From Volvox africanus (Eukaryota > Chlorophyta > Chlorophyceae > Chlamydomonadales > Volvocaceae), in NCBI GenBank assembly GCA_030268105.1, contig BSDZ01000103.1, positions 620,001 through 684,000 on the forward strand: 64,000 bases of DNA, read 5' to 3'. Of the stretch, positions 1 to 14,300 are shown piece by piece. Made by a program: the position numbers and the translations under genes. The notes beneath the pieces were generated by a model. The model saw only the letters and a list, made by a program, of their open reading frames with translations, did no database searches and was not told where the DNA came from. Each line of letters starts with the position of its first letter. Position 1 is the stretch's first letter.

Positions 1-598
1 TTAGCCGGGTTTTGGCCGGGTGTTGCGGATCTGCAATCCTGCCTGCAGCCACCGTAGTATCTTGGGGTGTCTACGGGGTAGTGTCCAGGATGGACCGTGT
101 ATGGTCATCTTACGCTGCTCGGCAAGGGCTCCGGTGCTGTCTGATGCCTTGGCGTGCCGCATGGTGATATGATTATCGTCAGACGTGAAATCCCACGGTC
201 TTACAGTATATATGTGTGTTCAGCTCGGTCAACTAGGCTGCCATGTTATATTGACGTGGCTCTAATCTCTTTAAGGTCTTAAGGTTTCAAGGTTTTAGGG
301 TTTTAGCTTGCGGGGGATACACAGCTCGGGGGGGAATACATAACTAACAAGTCCAGCCGTAACTGTAGCAGAAACTACGCAAGTATTTTAGCTAGAGTCT
401 TCGCAACGCATCCACACAGGAAGGCGTATGGCCGCGATTCGGGTCACGAGTCCGCCCATTATAATCACGTGTCGTGGTGGGCTTCCGAAGAGGCATCCCA
501 TGATGCGCTTTGCACCATGTATTGTACTGTACTGGTGTGGGACGTACGCTGGACGTAATAGAAGTTGCATATAGTGGGGGCACGGACCCTTCCGGTTG
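1..598. other. Left edge: 3' flank of the mosaic surface-protein gene
   Basis: I see no convincing coding exon here. On the minus strand this is downstream of the candidate stop codon at 599-601, so it is probably 3' UTR and flank. A TTACA at 201-205 reads TGTAA on the minus strand, the algal-type polyadenylation signal, and is a candidate gene end. Positions about 278-306 carry two TTTTAGGG-like telomere-type units, too few to mean a telomere. An open stretch on the minus strand at 388-612 has no motif and is probably chance. Confidence 0.4.
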
Positions 599-1177
599 TT
601 ATCCTGTAACATGACCCGCGGCGATCCTTGCTAGCAGCCGTGCAACTTGTTTTTCCGATTGTATCCTCCTGTTCACCGCATAGTTTTGCGGTAGGTAGAC
701 CATCTGTCCGTCAGTACCGTACGTTCGCCTATATATTATATGTTTAATTACTATACATAGGCAAATCCAACCATTATATACGATTAGTACACACAAATGT
801 CTGTTTGCCGTACCTGTACTTCCGCATCCAGTACGACCAGCAGCTTCACGGCCGTAACAAGGGGACGCAGGGAGCCGGTATAGATGAGGTAGACTCCCAC
901 ACTTCGCGCCTGGGCTCCAGAAACCAGAGGGTTGCGATCAAATGACACCACCAAGAAACGAGAAGATGCCTGCGTTGGAGCAGACCGGGATGCATCAAGA
1001 CAAGAAATCATCCTCGTTCCAAAACCCACAATCAAACAATAAAGGTAACAGCGAACCCACCTTGCGACCTCCGGGAGTCCAGCCCAGGGCGGCCGATGGG
1101 CGCACATCGCAGCTTCGGAGCTTAAGGACAGCCTTTTGGGGTGCACCGATAACCTTGGTTGCGCCGTCGGTAGTCCC
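599..1177 (-). CDS. Exons 15-17: C-terminal region of the mosaic protein
   Basis: Three short phase-0 exons: 1177-1061, 969-814 and 703-599. They have good splice sites (CCGCAG|, AAG|GTGGGT, ACGCAG|, CAG|GTACGG, GGACAG|) and end at TAA 601-599. The residues form beta-strand-like hydrophobic patterns ([15 protein letters not shown]). No family is recognised. The final exon could instead splice on, because a GT lies just before the stop. Confidence 0.45.
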
Positions 1178-4100
1178 CTGCGGATAGTTCAAGCAAGGTG
1201 CACGATGGCAACCATATACGCTAGCTCATGGGAATGTCCGAAGGGAGGGATAGGCAAGGACATGAATGAATGCGCTTCCCGCACAGCGGAGCAGCAAAGG
1301 CAGTGCTGTTGTAAGAAGCAAACTGTAATTCCTCTCTGCGTTCGTCGGCCTCTGCCTGGACACATAGACACCGACGTTCAACTGGCTGGATGAAGCAGAT
1401 CTTAAAAGAGTCATCAGCTCGGTGACAACTGGATTTGGAGATCGTATATATGTTTCAACGTGCCAACATATGGCGTACGGCACATCGAGCCCACGGACCT
1501 GTGGCTGGCCACTACTGGCTGATGTAGCCCATACCACTGGGGGCAAGGGCGGAGGCGGAGGTGGTGGTCTTGGAGAGGGTGGTGAAGGCAATGGTGGCTG
1601 TGGCGGGGGTGGTGGAGGCGAGGGCTGAGGCGGCCGTGGTGACGGGGGTTTTGATGGTAGTGGTGAGGGGGGAGGAGGTGAGGGGGGTTGTGGGGAAGGG
1701 GACAATACTGGAGAGGAAGGAACAGGGGGTGAGGGCGGGGATGGGGAGGGCGGGCTGGGTGTGGGCGGTGGAGGTAGGGGTGGAGGTGGGGCCAGTGGGA
1801 CCGGAGAAGGAGATAGCGTTGGGCTTGAGGGAGGAGGTGGCAAAGGGGATGGTGGCGGTGGTGGAGAGGTAGGTGGTGGCCTTGTGGTGGATGGCGGTGG
1901 AGGTGGAGGGGGTGGAGGTGACCAAGTCCGTGGAGGTGGGTTTGGTGGTGGAATGCTTGGAGGTTGTAGTGGTGGCGGAGATGGTGGAGACGGCGGAGAT
2001 GGCGGAGATGGAGGTGGAGGTATAGTGGGCACTGATGGGAAGGGCGGGGACGGTGGCGCGTTCGGGCGCTGGGCAATGGTAGCATTGGTCGCTGCTGCCA
2101 AAGCGCCAAGGGTTTGGGGTGGGACGGGAGGGGGCCGGGGGGGCCGTGGTGGCGGCGGTGGGGGTGATGGGGACTCAATGATGCCAGGAGGGTTGGGTGG
2201 CCGGGGTGGTGGTGAGGGTGGCAGGGGCACCTCAATGGTCTGTGTGACAGTAAAATTCATGCTGGCAGAGTCCCCGCTGGAAGCAACTAAGCGACGATGG
2301 CCTTGTTCCCGACTTTCACTGGGATCCATGTTACGCAGCGCCCGCATGATCTCCTCCTCTTGCGCCTTCAGGGCCATGAGCTGATCGTGCGCTAGGGGCT
2401 GCCAGTCACCCAGCTGCACTAGCTGCGTCAAACCCAGTCCCCTCAGATTAGACATGGAAGGTCCGCTGATGTCCACGGCTCGAACTCCAACATAATTAGT
2501 CATGGCGATTGCGCCTTTTTCTACTTCAATGGCTGAGCGGCGGTGACGCTGCGGGGCAATGGTTGATAGGTCTACCAATTTGCCATTAACATAAAAGTCA
2601 GTGATGATCACTTGCCCCATCGGAATGTCCCAGGTCAGTGAAACTTGTTGTTTGAAGGCGAACACAAAGTCCCATATTGCATTCTGGAATAGGAAAGGGC
2701 GAGACAGATACAGGTTAAGCGACAATCCGATTTGTAGGATTATCCAACACATCAAATAAAGCTATAAAATTGCATGTATATACACCAGCAGCACATGTAC
2801 TTAGGAAACCGCACAACGGGGACTCTAGGGATACATGCACGCCAAGGACCCATCGCAGCATTGCACTGCTGTAGTAGTCGTCCATGTACGGCCCACACAC
2901 CAGCACAATATCAAGGTACAGAAGCACCCAATCAGCATCTCGAGAGGCCTTTGCGGCTCTCGACTTCTACAACTGCCCCGTCTGTGGAGTGGACCTCGAG
3001 AGATGCGAAACCTAAAGTTGTAGCAGGCTAGCAAGCGTGTGCCAGGGGTATGCATGCAAGGGCATGTAGTATGGGTTTGATGGAAAGGGAAGCATTTAGA
3101 ATCCTTGATTGTTCGAAGATGAGTGGAATACGCGTATGACCTAGTCATACGTGATAGCGGAAGCAACAATCAAGGTCATGCGTCTGTTTTGAAACAAGAC
3201 CGTATTAATGTGTTGGACAGGCCCAATAGGATTATATTATATATATTATTATTATATAGGTATTAGCGGGCCTCAGACGCAGTTATTAAGGACCTGGCTA
3301 CACATACTACTTGTATCTAAATATACCAAACAGGGGGCCATGTCGGCGTCTAAATTGCATGATTTCATAGATGTGGTTAAGGGGGCAGTCTGGGCAACTA
3401 GATGCGGCGCAGGGGGATCTTTGGTATCTAGATGCGGCTTCTCGGTACCTAGATACTAAGGAGTTCCACCAGGATATCTAGGTGCCACTTGCTAGACATG
3501 TAGATGAGACTTCTCTGTACCCAGATGCAGCTAAGACGGTCCCGGCTTATGTATCCATATGCGCGAAGAAGTAAAGCCAGCCTGAACCTTCACAGTAGTA
3601 GGCATGCATAACTGTGAATTTCATGTATGTGCCCATAAACCCAAGAGTAGCACGATTAGCACTGAACAACACAGTTGTGGAAAATACCTAAACCTACATA
3701 TAGCTAGAAATACATCAATATCTTGATTAATGTGATGGATGGTGCGCGTAGATGATAGATGTGGCGAGTTTGTGATACCCACTGGCCCTAAATATTAGGT
3801 TATCCCAAGTACAATGTCAGAGGGACAATGCTTTAATAGGCAAGACACAATAGTATATCATAAATTCAGCTCCATGCCATGAACACACAAGATAAAAAAC
3901 TCAGAAATATAGATTGAAGAAAGTAGCCTCAACGTCAAGTAGTTGTTGTCATTAACGACTTACATTATCTAGTGTACCATTTGTCGTGAGGGATATCGCC
4001 ATGGAGGAAAAGTCAGCGCTGTATGATGCAGTGACGGAGGCAATGCCGGGTGGCAACGGTGGCGGTGGACGTGGTGGACGAGGGGGCGGTGAGCGAGGGG

Positions 4101-7100
4101 GCCTTGGGGGCGGTCTAGGCGGAGAAGGGGGACCTGCAAGAACCAGCAGGAAGAATCATAATGGATTTCAGGGCAAGAAGCACGCGAGTGGAATTTGAAG
4201 TTTTTAAAATAAAGATACAGCTATTATTTCTCTTCTAATAGAAAGGAACTAGTGACTTCCTATATTAAATATTCAGTTTTGTTAACATTAAAAAATTGCA
4301 CCGCCTCTATATGGCAGCAAGCAAGGATGTCAGGCGAAACGGCTCGATTGTTCGGCAGCCATTGAAATGGGCAAAGGTGATGCGCTAAGTAGGGCTACTT
4401 TCCAAACAATGACGGAAAAGATGGGAAGCAAGTCTATATCATCTTTGGCCGTTCATTTCGGCCCACTCATGACTTACTTGAAACTGTCCGAATGTAAACA
4501 CAGAAATTAGGCATTGGTTCGAGGGGGAAGTAGGCAGTCATGGTCCGGCCCAGCGTGTCGTAAGCCACGCATTTGGGGTCGAACCTGCACCAATTGTACG
4601 CCGTCGTGTCCGAACCGGATTGTCCAAGGTAGTCCTTCGCGTTATTGTGTGATACACCTGGGGTCGCCAGATAGCCTGAGTAACGGTTGCACCCTGTGGT
4701 AAATATAGATAGACAGAAGGACACGTACAGCATAAAAGGTTATCATGCACTTATGTAAGTAGAATATATTTGAGTCCATCGCCAGGGACGCACAATCAAT
4801 GGCCTGAAGGTGGTCACCACCGTGACAGCCCTTAACTTGCCAATGGACAACCAACTGCAGCCGTCCCAACCAGACTGGCCTAAGATGCTTGCACTAGCCT
4901 ACAAGAGGATGCAATGCCTAGCCCACTATACGCTCTCTGCCTTTGGTCGGGCTGCAGCAGTCTCAAGCTATTGCCTGCAAACAGTCACTTGGCATATGGA
5001 GCATGGTGGACCACCTCCAGAGACCACTCTGAACTACATTGAACGCTTAGCTGCTCGCTTTGTAGATCGGCAACAGGGCCCAGAAGATCCGGACCAGCGC
5101 TTCACTGCAGTGCCTAGCAGACTCTTGGTGGGACACCCATCAACTGGTGGATTTGGCCTACTGCCCCTCAGGCAACACATCCGGGCAAGGCAAGCCATGT
5201 GGGCAGTGCGTTTCATCCGAGGGGCCCTGATGACCAGGAGTGAGGGAGAGAGGGTAACGCCCATGGACACGGCGATAAATACTGTTGCTGAAGAAGAGGA
5301 GCCTGTTACTCATGGTAGTGATCGAAGTCTCCACCCCTGGATCCGGACCCTGGCCACCTAGCTGGAGATCACCCATCCGGCCTTTAAACCATGGGCCCTT
5401 ACCACTGCCCAGGCAACTGGGCCCGGGCTGGGTGGAGAGACCTTGCCTGAGGAGATCAGCCGGATTGTAGGGGCCTTGGGGCACCTTCCACCATTAGAAG
5501 ATGTCAGCAACCCACCTTTAGCCCCTGGAAACTGGTGCTGGGCGGCTGCTCTCTGGGGAAATCCTTTGCTGCCCAACAATTCGGATGAGGGGGGAAGTGT
5601 CAATGGTAACAACCACCGCCCAGGCCTGGAAACACGCCACCCACTGATGGCTTCGTGCAGAAAACTGCTCACAGTTGGGGACCTGGTAAGGGTGTACGAC
5701 ATGCTGGAGCATGGCTAAATACCCCTCTCTCCGTGCATGAACTGGCTAGACTGGACCCAACAGGATCTAGACCCCTTAGCTATCCCCACTCAACTGCGAG
5801 ACAAGGAGTCTACCCATATGGCTCTCTCGGCTTTATGCAACGATATCAGCCCAGCATGGATAGCAGCAGCATGGGAGGTAGTCAACCGCTTACAACGCCA
5901 ACAGGAGGACAGGGTGGAGGACAGAATGCAGCAGCAGATGCCAGCACCACCAGACCGCACCACAGTGATGGCGATGATTGTCAGGCGTCTGGGCTGGAGA
6001 TTGCCAGGGGACTCAGGTATAGTGCCTCTCTACCATCTTACGATCAGTCATGCTACTCAGCTGCAAGGGGTTTCAACAGCGGAGGAGCGACTGGAACAGT
6101 TGAGAGCCTTTGTGCAGGAGGCGCAAGGGATGCCAACAGACGGCTCCACTCCTCCCTGCCCTGCCACTGACCTCCAGCACTTTCAACAGGGGCCTTCTGT
6201 TGTGCTACGGTTCGTTTTCCGCCGACGCGTAGGTCGATGCGACGCTACGAGGCGAAGTGCTGTCTTGATGAACGCATGAATGACTTATGCATATGAATGA
6301 ACTTGCATGACATAAATGTATTTGCATAAATTTATATACGTTTTGGCATGTTACCATTATACATCGCGACATCGCATCATGGCTGATCCGCCTAGCATGT
6401 ATGAAATCCCGAACGATCGAGAAGTGCATTATGCTCGTGCTATGAAACGATAAGTAATATTATTTGATATAATATTACTTCATTACAGCACACGTTGAGA
6501 GCGCCGCACTCGTCGCGATACATGCCTTGCAACCGAATATCGTTATTCGGACCCTTGCGTCATGCGAATGCCGGAAAGGCTTATCGGTTGTTATACGTGA
6601 ACATCGCCTATGCACAGTAGGGTTGTCACACTTAGGATCGGCCTCCTAGTGTGAGTCGTACGGCGTCGCGATGCTGCGAGTATTGGGCACGCTTGCATTC
6701 TTTTGCAGCGTTGGGTATCCCTCATTATGACTGGGATCGGGTGGGACCACAACACCCTGTCCTAGCCATAGTTGGCACGCAAATGCGGTTTGCAGTTCCG
6801 GTGGACATCACCGGCCATGGAGCAGCAAGAACAGAGCAGGGGCTTTAGGACAGGAGTGTTGAGGAGGAGGTTTCTGTGAAAGGAGTCAGGGAGGTGGGGG
6901 AGAGAGTCAGGGAGGTGGAGTCAAGGGGAAGACAGTCTAGGTCTTGAGGAGGGGAAGGGAGAGGGCGGAGGGGTTCATGGCTAAAGGTACCGGTGTCCAG
7001 GCTTCGGGTCCTTAGGGTTTCGGAGGGGGTCAGCGAGAGAGTTCTTTCCTTCTTGTGCAGTGCAGGAGTTTGCGGGGCCAGCTTTGGGTGGGGCCGGAAG

Positions 7101-10100
7101 GCTTTCTAGGGGGGCGCCTGCACCCCCCCCTCCACCTCTTGTTGGATTATTCCGGCTCGTCTGTGTAAGAGTGTGCTTTCCTGCTGGTGTTTCTCCTCTG
7201 AGGTTATCTGTGTGTGTCTGTCAGTCTCTTGCCAGGACAAGGTTCGGTTTAGAGGCGAGGGTTCCCCCTTCCGTTGAGCAGCTAGATGACCCCCGTTTTC
7301 CGTTGGGTCCTTCTGCGGTTTTTTGGTGCCCCTCAGTGCTCTGTTAGTGGCCAGGCGAGAGCCTCAGAGGTCTTGCTGGCCCGAGTGAGAGGGGGAGCAC
7401 GTGGCAGGACAGACAGACAAAACCACGTGCTCCTCCCCTGCGTTGTGGCTCGGTCCGGTCAGGACCCCCGGTGCTCGTCTTTGGAGGGCGAGTCGCCCAC
7501 AGTGTAACACCTATAATTTGAGTCCACGCACGTAGTTTATGAGGTTGTAGAGTTGTAGGGCTTCCTTTAATGTATTGATGCATAACATAGGCGTAACTGC
7601 AGTGTAAGTTAGGATCACATGATGCTGCAGTAACAGATAACGGGAGAAGAATGAAGTAAAACTTCTTCCTTTATAGCAAATGTAAGATGTTTATATGTAT
7701 TGTTTTGTTTTGAAGGCCGCTCCATGTACCGGAAATCCGTCAAATGCACGCCTTTAACCAAGCCCTCAAATGCCTTAAGCTATCACATTTGGGGACCCCC
7801 TTCTTTTAAGCATCATGGAAGCCGATACTACCTTTTTTTCTTAAAGTGGGATATTAGGGATAGTTCTTTTCCTGTAAGTTCGTTTTCCTGGAAATTTTAC
7901 ACTTTCTCTAGCTACATGCCGTACCTGAGGAAGCCACACACGCACACAAATATATGCTATCCGCCCTGCCCACCGATATTCGCAGATATATGCAAATATT
8001 AATCCCTCATGGATACATGGATACACATCTATCTGCATCCGGGGACTGGCGCAAAAACGAAAAACTTTATACTATACAAAATTGATGTGACCAATCTATA
8101 TATCCGTACATATGTTTCCGTATCGCCCAGTGAATCTATATAATACTTACCTTGCATCACGTCCCAACACTTAAGATAAGACCAAGCATAGGACTCCGGT
8201 GCGGGAATGTACCTGTCATCCGTAGACTGCCAGACGTTGTATTTAAGGGTCCAGTAATGGCAGATTTTTGTGTTGCACGCCGCACTGTTATAGAGCGCTT
8301 GCATTTCTGGAGGAAGCTTTCCCTTGTAGCCGGCAGGAACATAATTGTAAATATCCAGAACGGCTCCACAAGTTACTGAGTCGAACAGGTAGGCTGTTCT
8401 TGGTAGAAACCAAACGAGCAATGAGAGGGACAGGGTGAATATCTATAAGGACAATGTTATCTTCAGGAAATAGATAGATAAATAGATAGATAAATAGACA
8501 GATTGAGGCGAGCAAAACGAAGAATACGGCATGCTCCGATCCCGACCCTGCCGAGCCCAACCCCGACACTGACACCGACAGAGTTCAAGTATTTGTTGGT
8601 TGCTGTTGTATCTCTGTTGTGTCGGCCAACAAAGGCCCGATCGGAAGGATGACCATCTAAGGTCCAGGATCCTTTGACACTGCCCGTAGATACCCCAGGA
8701 TACTACAGGTGCATGCGCGTTAAAGTAGTCAGCGAGTTTATAACCTACCATGAACGCACCGTACGAGACCACAGGACCGCATCTATACAGTTGGTACTGA
8801 AAAGGTGGGGGGAGCTGTTGTTGTATCTCTATCTTTCATATCCGCCTGAAAAGTCAAGGTCCGATCGGAAGATGAATACATCCGGTCCTTCCCGGATACA
8901 ACCCGTAGACACCCCAGAATACTTTAGCAATCCTGAGCTGTATACCTGTGTATATAAACGGATGTATGTATATTTGTATATGCACATATATATGGAACTA
9001 TATATTGCTTTATACAGAAGGGCTCCTGTTGTGGAGATATCGGTACATAGGTATTTCATAGGTACATATCTTGATGCCAGACATGATTTGACAGAAAATG
9101 TCACATATACTTAAATGTTTCTACCTTATGTTTTCGTTCCAGCTGGGTGTGCAGGCCGCAATACAAACCGCTGTAGTTTGTTTGCGAAGCAGGTGGAGCC
9201 GGATGGATAATGTCAAGAGGTAAAAATGTCAATTTGACTGCAACATTTTCCTTTTTTGTATTGGCATCTGGTAACGACTCGCTCCCGACCTGTCTTCACG
9301 TAAAAGCATGAGCCAGGTGATGAGACCAGGGGGTACGGGGCCGTCTTCAGCTCGCCATTCGAGTTGAATCCTAAGCAGTACGGCATGCCCGTACATGTCC
9401 CCGCGAGTGTTGCAGGGGGCGTGGAAGGGCTGCCGGTGCTAAGTGTACTGGCAGTGTAGTCCATGTCGGGAATGAGTGTGTAGTACGACACTGTCGGGCA
9501 TCCTGCATGCGTCACGGAGATAAATAGCCGAAGCAGCCGAATATTACACACACATAATTCACAGACACACACACATGTTATCGAGCAGCGGGGAGGTTTC
9601 TTTTGCAAATTTTCTGTGCAATGAATAATAAGAAATTATGTATTCCGTGTTTTAAATGTCATATTGGCTTACAATATGTAGCAACTCTTACAGAGAAAAG
9701 TGGCAAATATTACATAAATGACTCTGAATTCCATTTAGATAACCTTATTAAAAATACTAACATTTATGATGAAGAGGTATAGCAAAAGATGAAGCGAACC
9801 ATTATGTTAAGCAAGCCAGCACTTACACACGTACCGCTGGTCTTCTTGATGTACGCACAGCCCCTCTCGCCGAAACGGGACATAGCGAAGGCCTTCAGCG
9901 GGAAGATCTGGCTCTTTAGTACAAAACTCGATCCAGCCATATAAGTTGTAAATCCCTGGCAGTTCGCGTCTAAGATACACTTGGCCCCGGCACTCGTGGA
10001 ATCTACCACTGATGTCGTTATGTCGTCGTTGTCGTGTCCCACATCGGGGGTGCCGGAGTGAAATCCCGATATCGGAGGACATCCTGACGTTTATATTTAT

Positions 10101-11192
10101 GGTTACAATTATGTAAATGGTTAAAGGGTCATTTTGGGGTTATCTTCGGGTTATCTTCAATCCGCTATTCGTAGATAAGCGAATAACAAATTGGGGCCGG
10201 TGGTCACAGTTGGCCCTATAAATATTATAAACACACATTCATAAAGACAAAGAAATGGTTCCTACTCCTTAAGAACTACCTATTTATAAGCGTTCAATGA
10301 TTTATTTGTTGTATCTCTTAGGGTTGAAATGTTTTCCCCAAATAAGCAGTTGAGGCGCCATTGATCGGAAGATGTCCAATTTATTTCCTGATCATCCCGG
10401 ATATTAGCCATAGAGACCCCAGGATACTATAGCTGCTGTGTGGATGCATGGCGCAGCATGCTGTGATGCTTGCTTTATTGTTATAAGTGGTGTGAAAGAC
10501 ATATTCATCAGGTAACCCAGTTTTATGCCACGTGCAGTATGTCCAGTGTAATTTGGCATATATATTATATTATATTATATTATATTATATTATATTATAT
10601 TATATTATATTATATTATATTATATTATATTATATTATATTATATTATATTATATTATATTATATTATATTATATTATATTATATTATATTATATTATAT
10701 TATATTATATTATATTATATTATATTATATTATATTATATTATATTATATTATATTATATTATATTATATTATATTATATTATATTATATTATATTATAT
10801 TATATTATATTATATTATATTATATTATATTATACTACATTATATCATATTATATTATATTATATTATATTATATTATATTATATTATATTATATTATAT
10901 TATATTATATTATATTATATTATATTATATTATATTATATTATATTATATTATATTATATTATATTATATTATATTATATTATACTACATTATATCATAT
11001 TATACTATATTTTATTTTATTTTATTTTATTTTATATTATATACATGCATGCATATCGGCTAGAGCTTGCACGCTATGCCGCGGCACAATCTTGCTTGCA
11101 ATCGACACGCATGGACGAACGGGCCTCGCTGCACCCCTCTACGCCTCCGGCCAATCATCAATACCGCATAACAATGGTGTTGGTGTTGGTAC

Positions 11193-11229
<37 letters not shown>

Positions 11230-11236
11230 TGTTGTT

Positions 11237-11277
<41 letters not shown>

Positions 11278-11281
11278 TGTT

Positions 11282-11350
<69 letters not shown>

Positions 11351-14300
11351 CTTGTTCTTGTTCTTGTTCTAATTTTTTATATATAATATATTCTATAATG
11401 GTTAATAATTTAAACATTTATTATTATAATGTAGGAGAGCTGGATGAAACAGTCAGTGCATGCAGTTGGCATATTCGTTAATTCATTCATTCATACACGA
11501 ACCGTATGCATCGTTCGACCACGTGATGTCGCAGTTATTTGCTCGCCAGCCAGCTTGAAGGATTACAGGAGCGTTCCTCCAGTCGGATATGCTTCTTGTG
11601 TCGTATTTGGTGTGGATGTACGTGCACATCTTGGGGTCGCAGTCAGCTGCCTTATACAGATCTAGCACCTCCGGAAAGTCAACAGCCTGGCCCGGGTTCC
11701 TCAAAAAGTTAATACCGTAGGCCTCTGATAGTGCGCCGCATACATCCGAATGATAGAACGCGGCTGCATGCATGCATTTGAAAGGGGGATATTTTCAGCT
11801 ATGAAGTACCGCAAGGAGGAACCACCCGCACATGCAGAAATCTGGGCACACACACAGGAACGCGCTCATCAAGTGCGTGCATAGACATTGCGCGGAGGCA
11901 GGCAGTACGGAATATTTATCAGGCGTGTGAGATGATTGCTCTGACACGCGATCAACAGACACAAATATAAATATATATGTAATATATATATGTGTGTGTA
12001 TGTACGTACGTATGGAGGGAGGGAGGGAGGGAGGGAGGGAGGTATGCATGTAGGTATGTAGGTATGTATGTTTATCCCGCTGGCGGCGCCTCAGTACCCT
12101 AATACTCAATGCAAATATATCGCATATCCAAAGTTGTGAGATGCACTTCAGTATATCTGTACCGTGCAGCGATATTTTACCGGTACCTCGGCGCCTGCCA
12201 TTGGGATAAACCCGCTATCTCACGGTTAGGTTATCTACTCGACATATGCTGCAAATCTTTGACGGATACGGCTCTCTGCTGCTGAACTCGCTCGCTCGTC
12301 CAGCAGCAGAAAGCCGTACCCCGTCTCACTCTTGGCAGTATATTTCTCGTATCCTGAATGCGCCGTGAGAAAACTACTCCAGACATGTGTGTGTTCGTAC
12401 GTGTGTGCATTCTTAGGGCTTTTGGGGTTCGCACATGTGCCGCATACATGTACCTATATAACGATGCATATATACAGACGCCTACGCACATACAACTTCG
12501 GCGTACTCGACATATGCATGCCGTTATATTCCCCACTTTAGATTTACGGTGTGTGTAGTAATGACCTTGATATACTAAAGAATTTGAACCAAAACAATAC
12601 TTTCATTGACGGCCAGATAGCTGATATGCACCTACGGTAAGCGTCAGTGTATATAAATTTATATTTGTTTGTCTATAAATACATTTGTTTTACAAAATTA
12701 CCAACATATATAGTCCAAACAGCTTACCGCTCCTGATGTACAGGCACTTCCCAGGCGCATCAATAACCGGGTACGGCTTGGCCTTCATCACACCGTCAGA
12801 TGTAAAAGCTAGGCAGTTGGCCCTTGCTGTACAGTCAGCTGCGGTTAATCCTGAGATGAAGCCGGTCAGGATGTCATCTCCATTGTGCGTTACGTCAGGG
12901 ATCACCGTGTAGCCCGTGACGGGGGGACACACTGCACACACGTAAATGGATGGGCACGATTGGATGAAGGGGGCTGGATTTAAATCGTACTCGATTTCTA
13001 CCTCTATATCAATCTACGTATATATTCGTACCTAGCTATGCTATCTACTAATTTATCTCTCTCTATATATACATACACCTATCTACCTATTTATCTATCT
13101 ACCTACCTATCTATTAGCCTTGCAGAACACAAACGTTAAATCGGAGGGAAGGGTTGCCTACTCTTAATCGAAGAGGTGCCGAGCTGCGCATTAGCCGGCG
13201 TGCGTATATTTGAGATGTATTTGGATACTGCTGCTGCTGTGTTTACATCCGTATCTAATCCGGTGATGCGGGCGGCATACGGGGGGAAGGCTTTGCCACC
13301 CCTCAGTTCCCCACCCCCTTACCACACGGCAAGCTACAGCCGTCGTACCATTATTATTAGGAGTAGGATCTACATATTTATTATTTTCCTATCTGAATTA
13401 CACACCTACCCGTCGTAGTCGGTGGTTTCGGAGGTGTTGGGGGGGGTCGTGGGGCCGGTGACGGTGGCGGCGGTGAAGGGGAGGGTGGTGGACTCGGCGG
13501 TGGTGGACGGGGAGCCGGGCTGGGGGGCGATGGTGATGGTGGAACTTGAATTGAAAGCCATTAAAGTGCGTCGCACATACACCGAACGTGGTGGAGATTG
13601 AACAGAACGATATCGTGGTTCGTTAGTGAAGTAAGGAGGCAGTAGTGAGCGACAGCTAGCGGACAAGCAAAAAGGGTGATTTACAACAGGTTACCTATCT
13701 ACCATCTATCTGAAGGCAAAGTAGATTGTAAAATGAATATGTTTTTATGTTTGCAACGTGGGTTATATTTTGAACTCCGCCGGCATTACGTGCTATTACC
13801 CTTGCATCTTTGTATCTCTGTGATTATATCCGCTTAAGGCCAAACAGTGGAGGCCCGATCGGACGATGTCACCATATTCCTGGTCAACCCGAATAGTAGC
13901 CGTAGATACCCCCAGAAGAATACTACAGCACCTAGTAAGTGCATGTTTTAGCAGCAGAGGTCAATCTACTACATAAGGAACGTTAATGATCAGGTGGATG
14001 GAGAGGTAGCAGGTAGGGAGGTAGCATGGCTTACCAGGAGGGGGTGGTGGACTCGGCGGAATGGGAGAGGGAAAAGGTGCGAGGGGTGGAGGAGACGGTG
14101 GTGATGGCGGTCTTGGAAGCGGTGGACTAGGTGAGGGGGGTGATGGTGGTAATGGAAGCGGTGGATTAGGTGAGGGGGGTGATGGCGGCTGTGGTGACGG
14201 TGGCTTTGGAGGAGGCGGTAACGGCAGCGGCGGTGCTGTCATAGAAAACATGGAAACCAGGAAACAGGAAACAGGAAATAGGAACGCGGAGAGAGAGGGG

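Noticed and set aside
276..306. Telomere-like TTTTAGGG units (also near 21118-21140)
   Set aside because: Only about two units each, so neither a telomere nor a clear interstitial array.
1422..2384. Gly-rich plus-strand frames and His/Pro-rich minus-strand frames over the Pro block
   Set aside because: They are antisense or frame-shifted shadows of the Pro-rich exon 14 on the minus strand.
10470..11386. Long open frames of Ile/Leu/Tyr and Val repeats
   Set aside because: They are translations of the ATATT and AGT/GTT microsatellites and have no start, splice or composition support.
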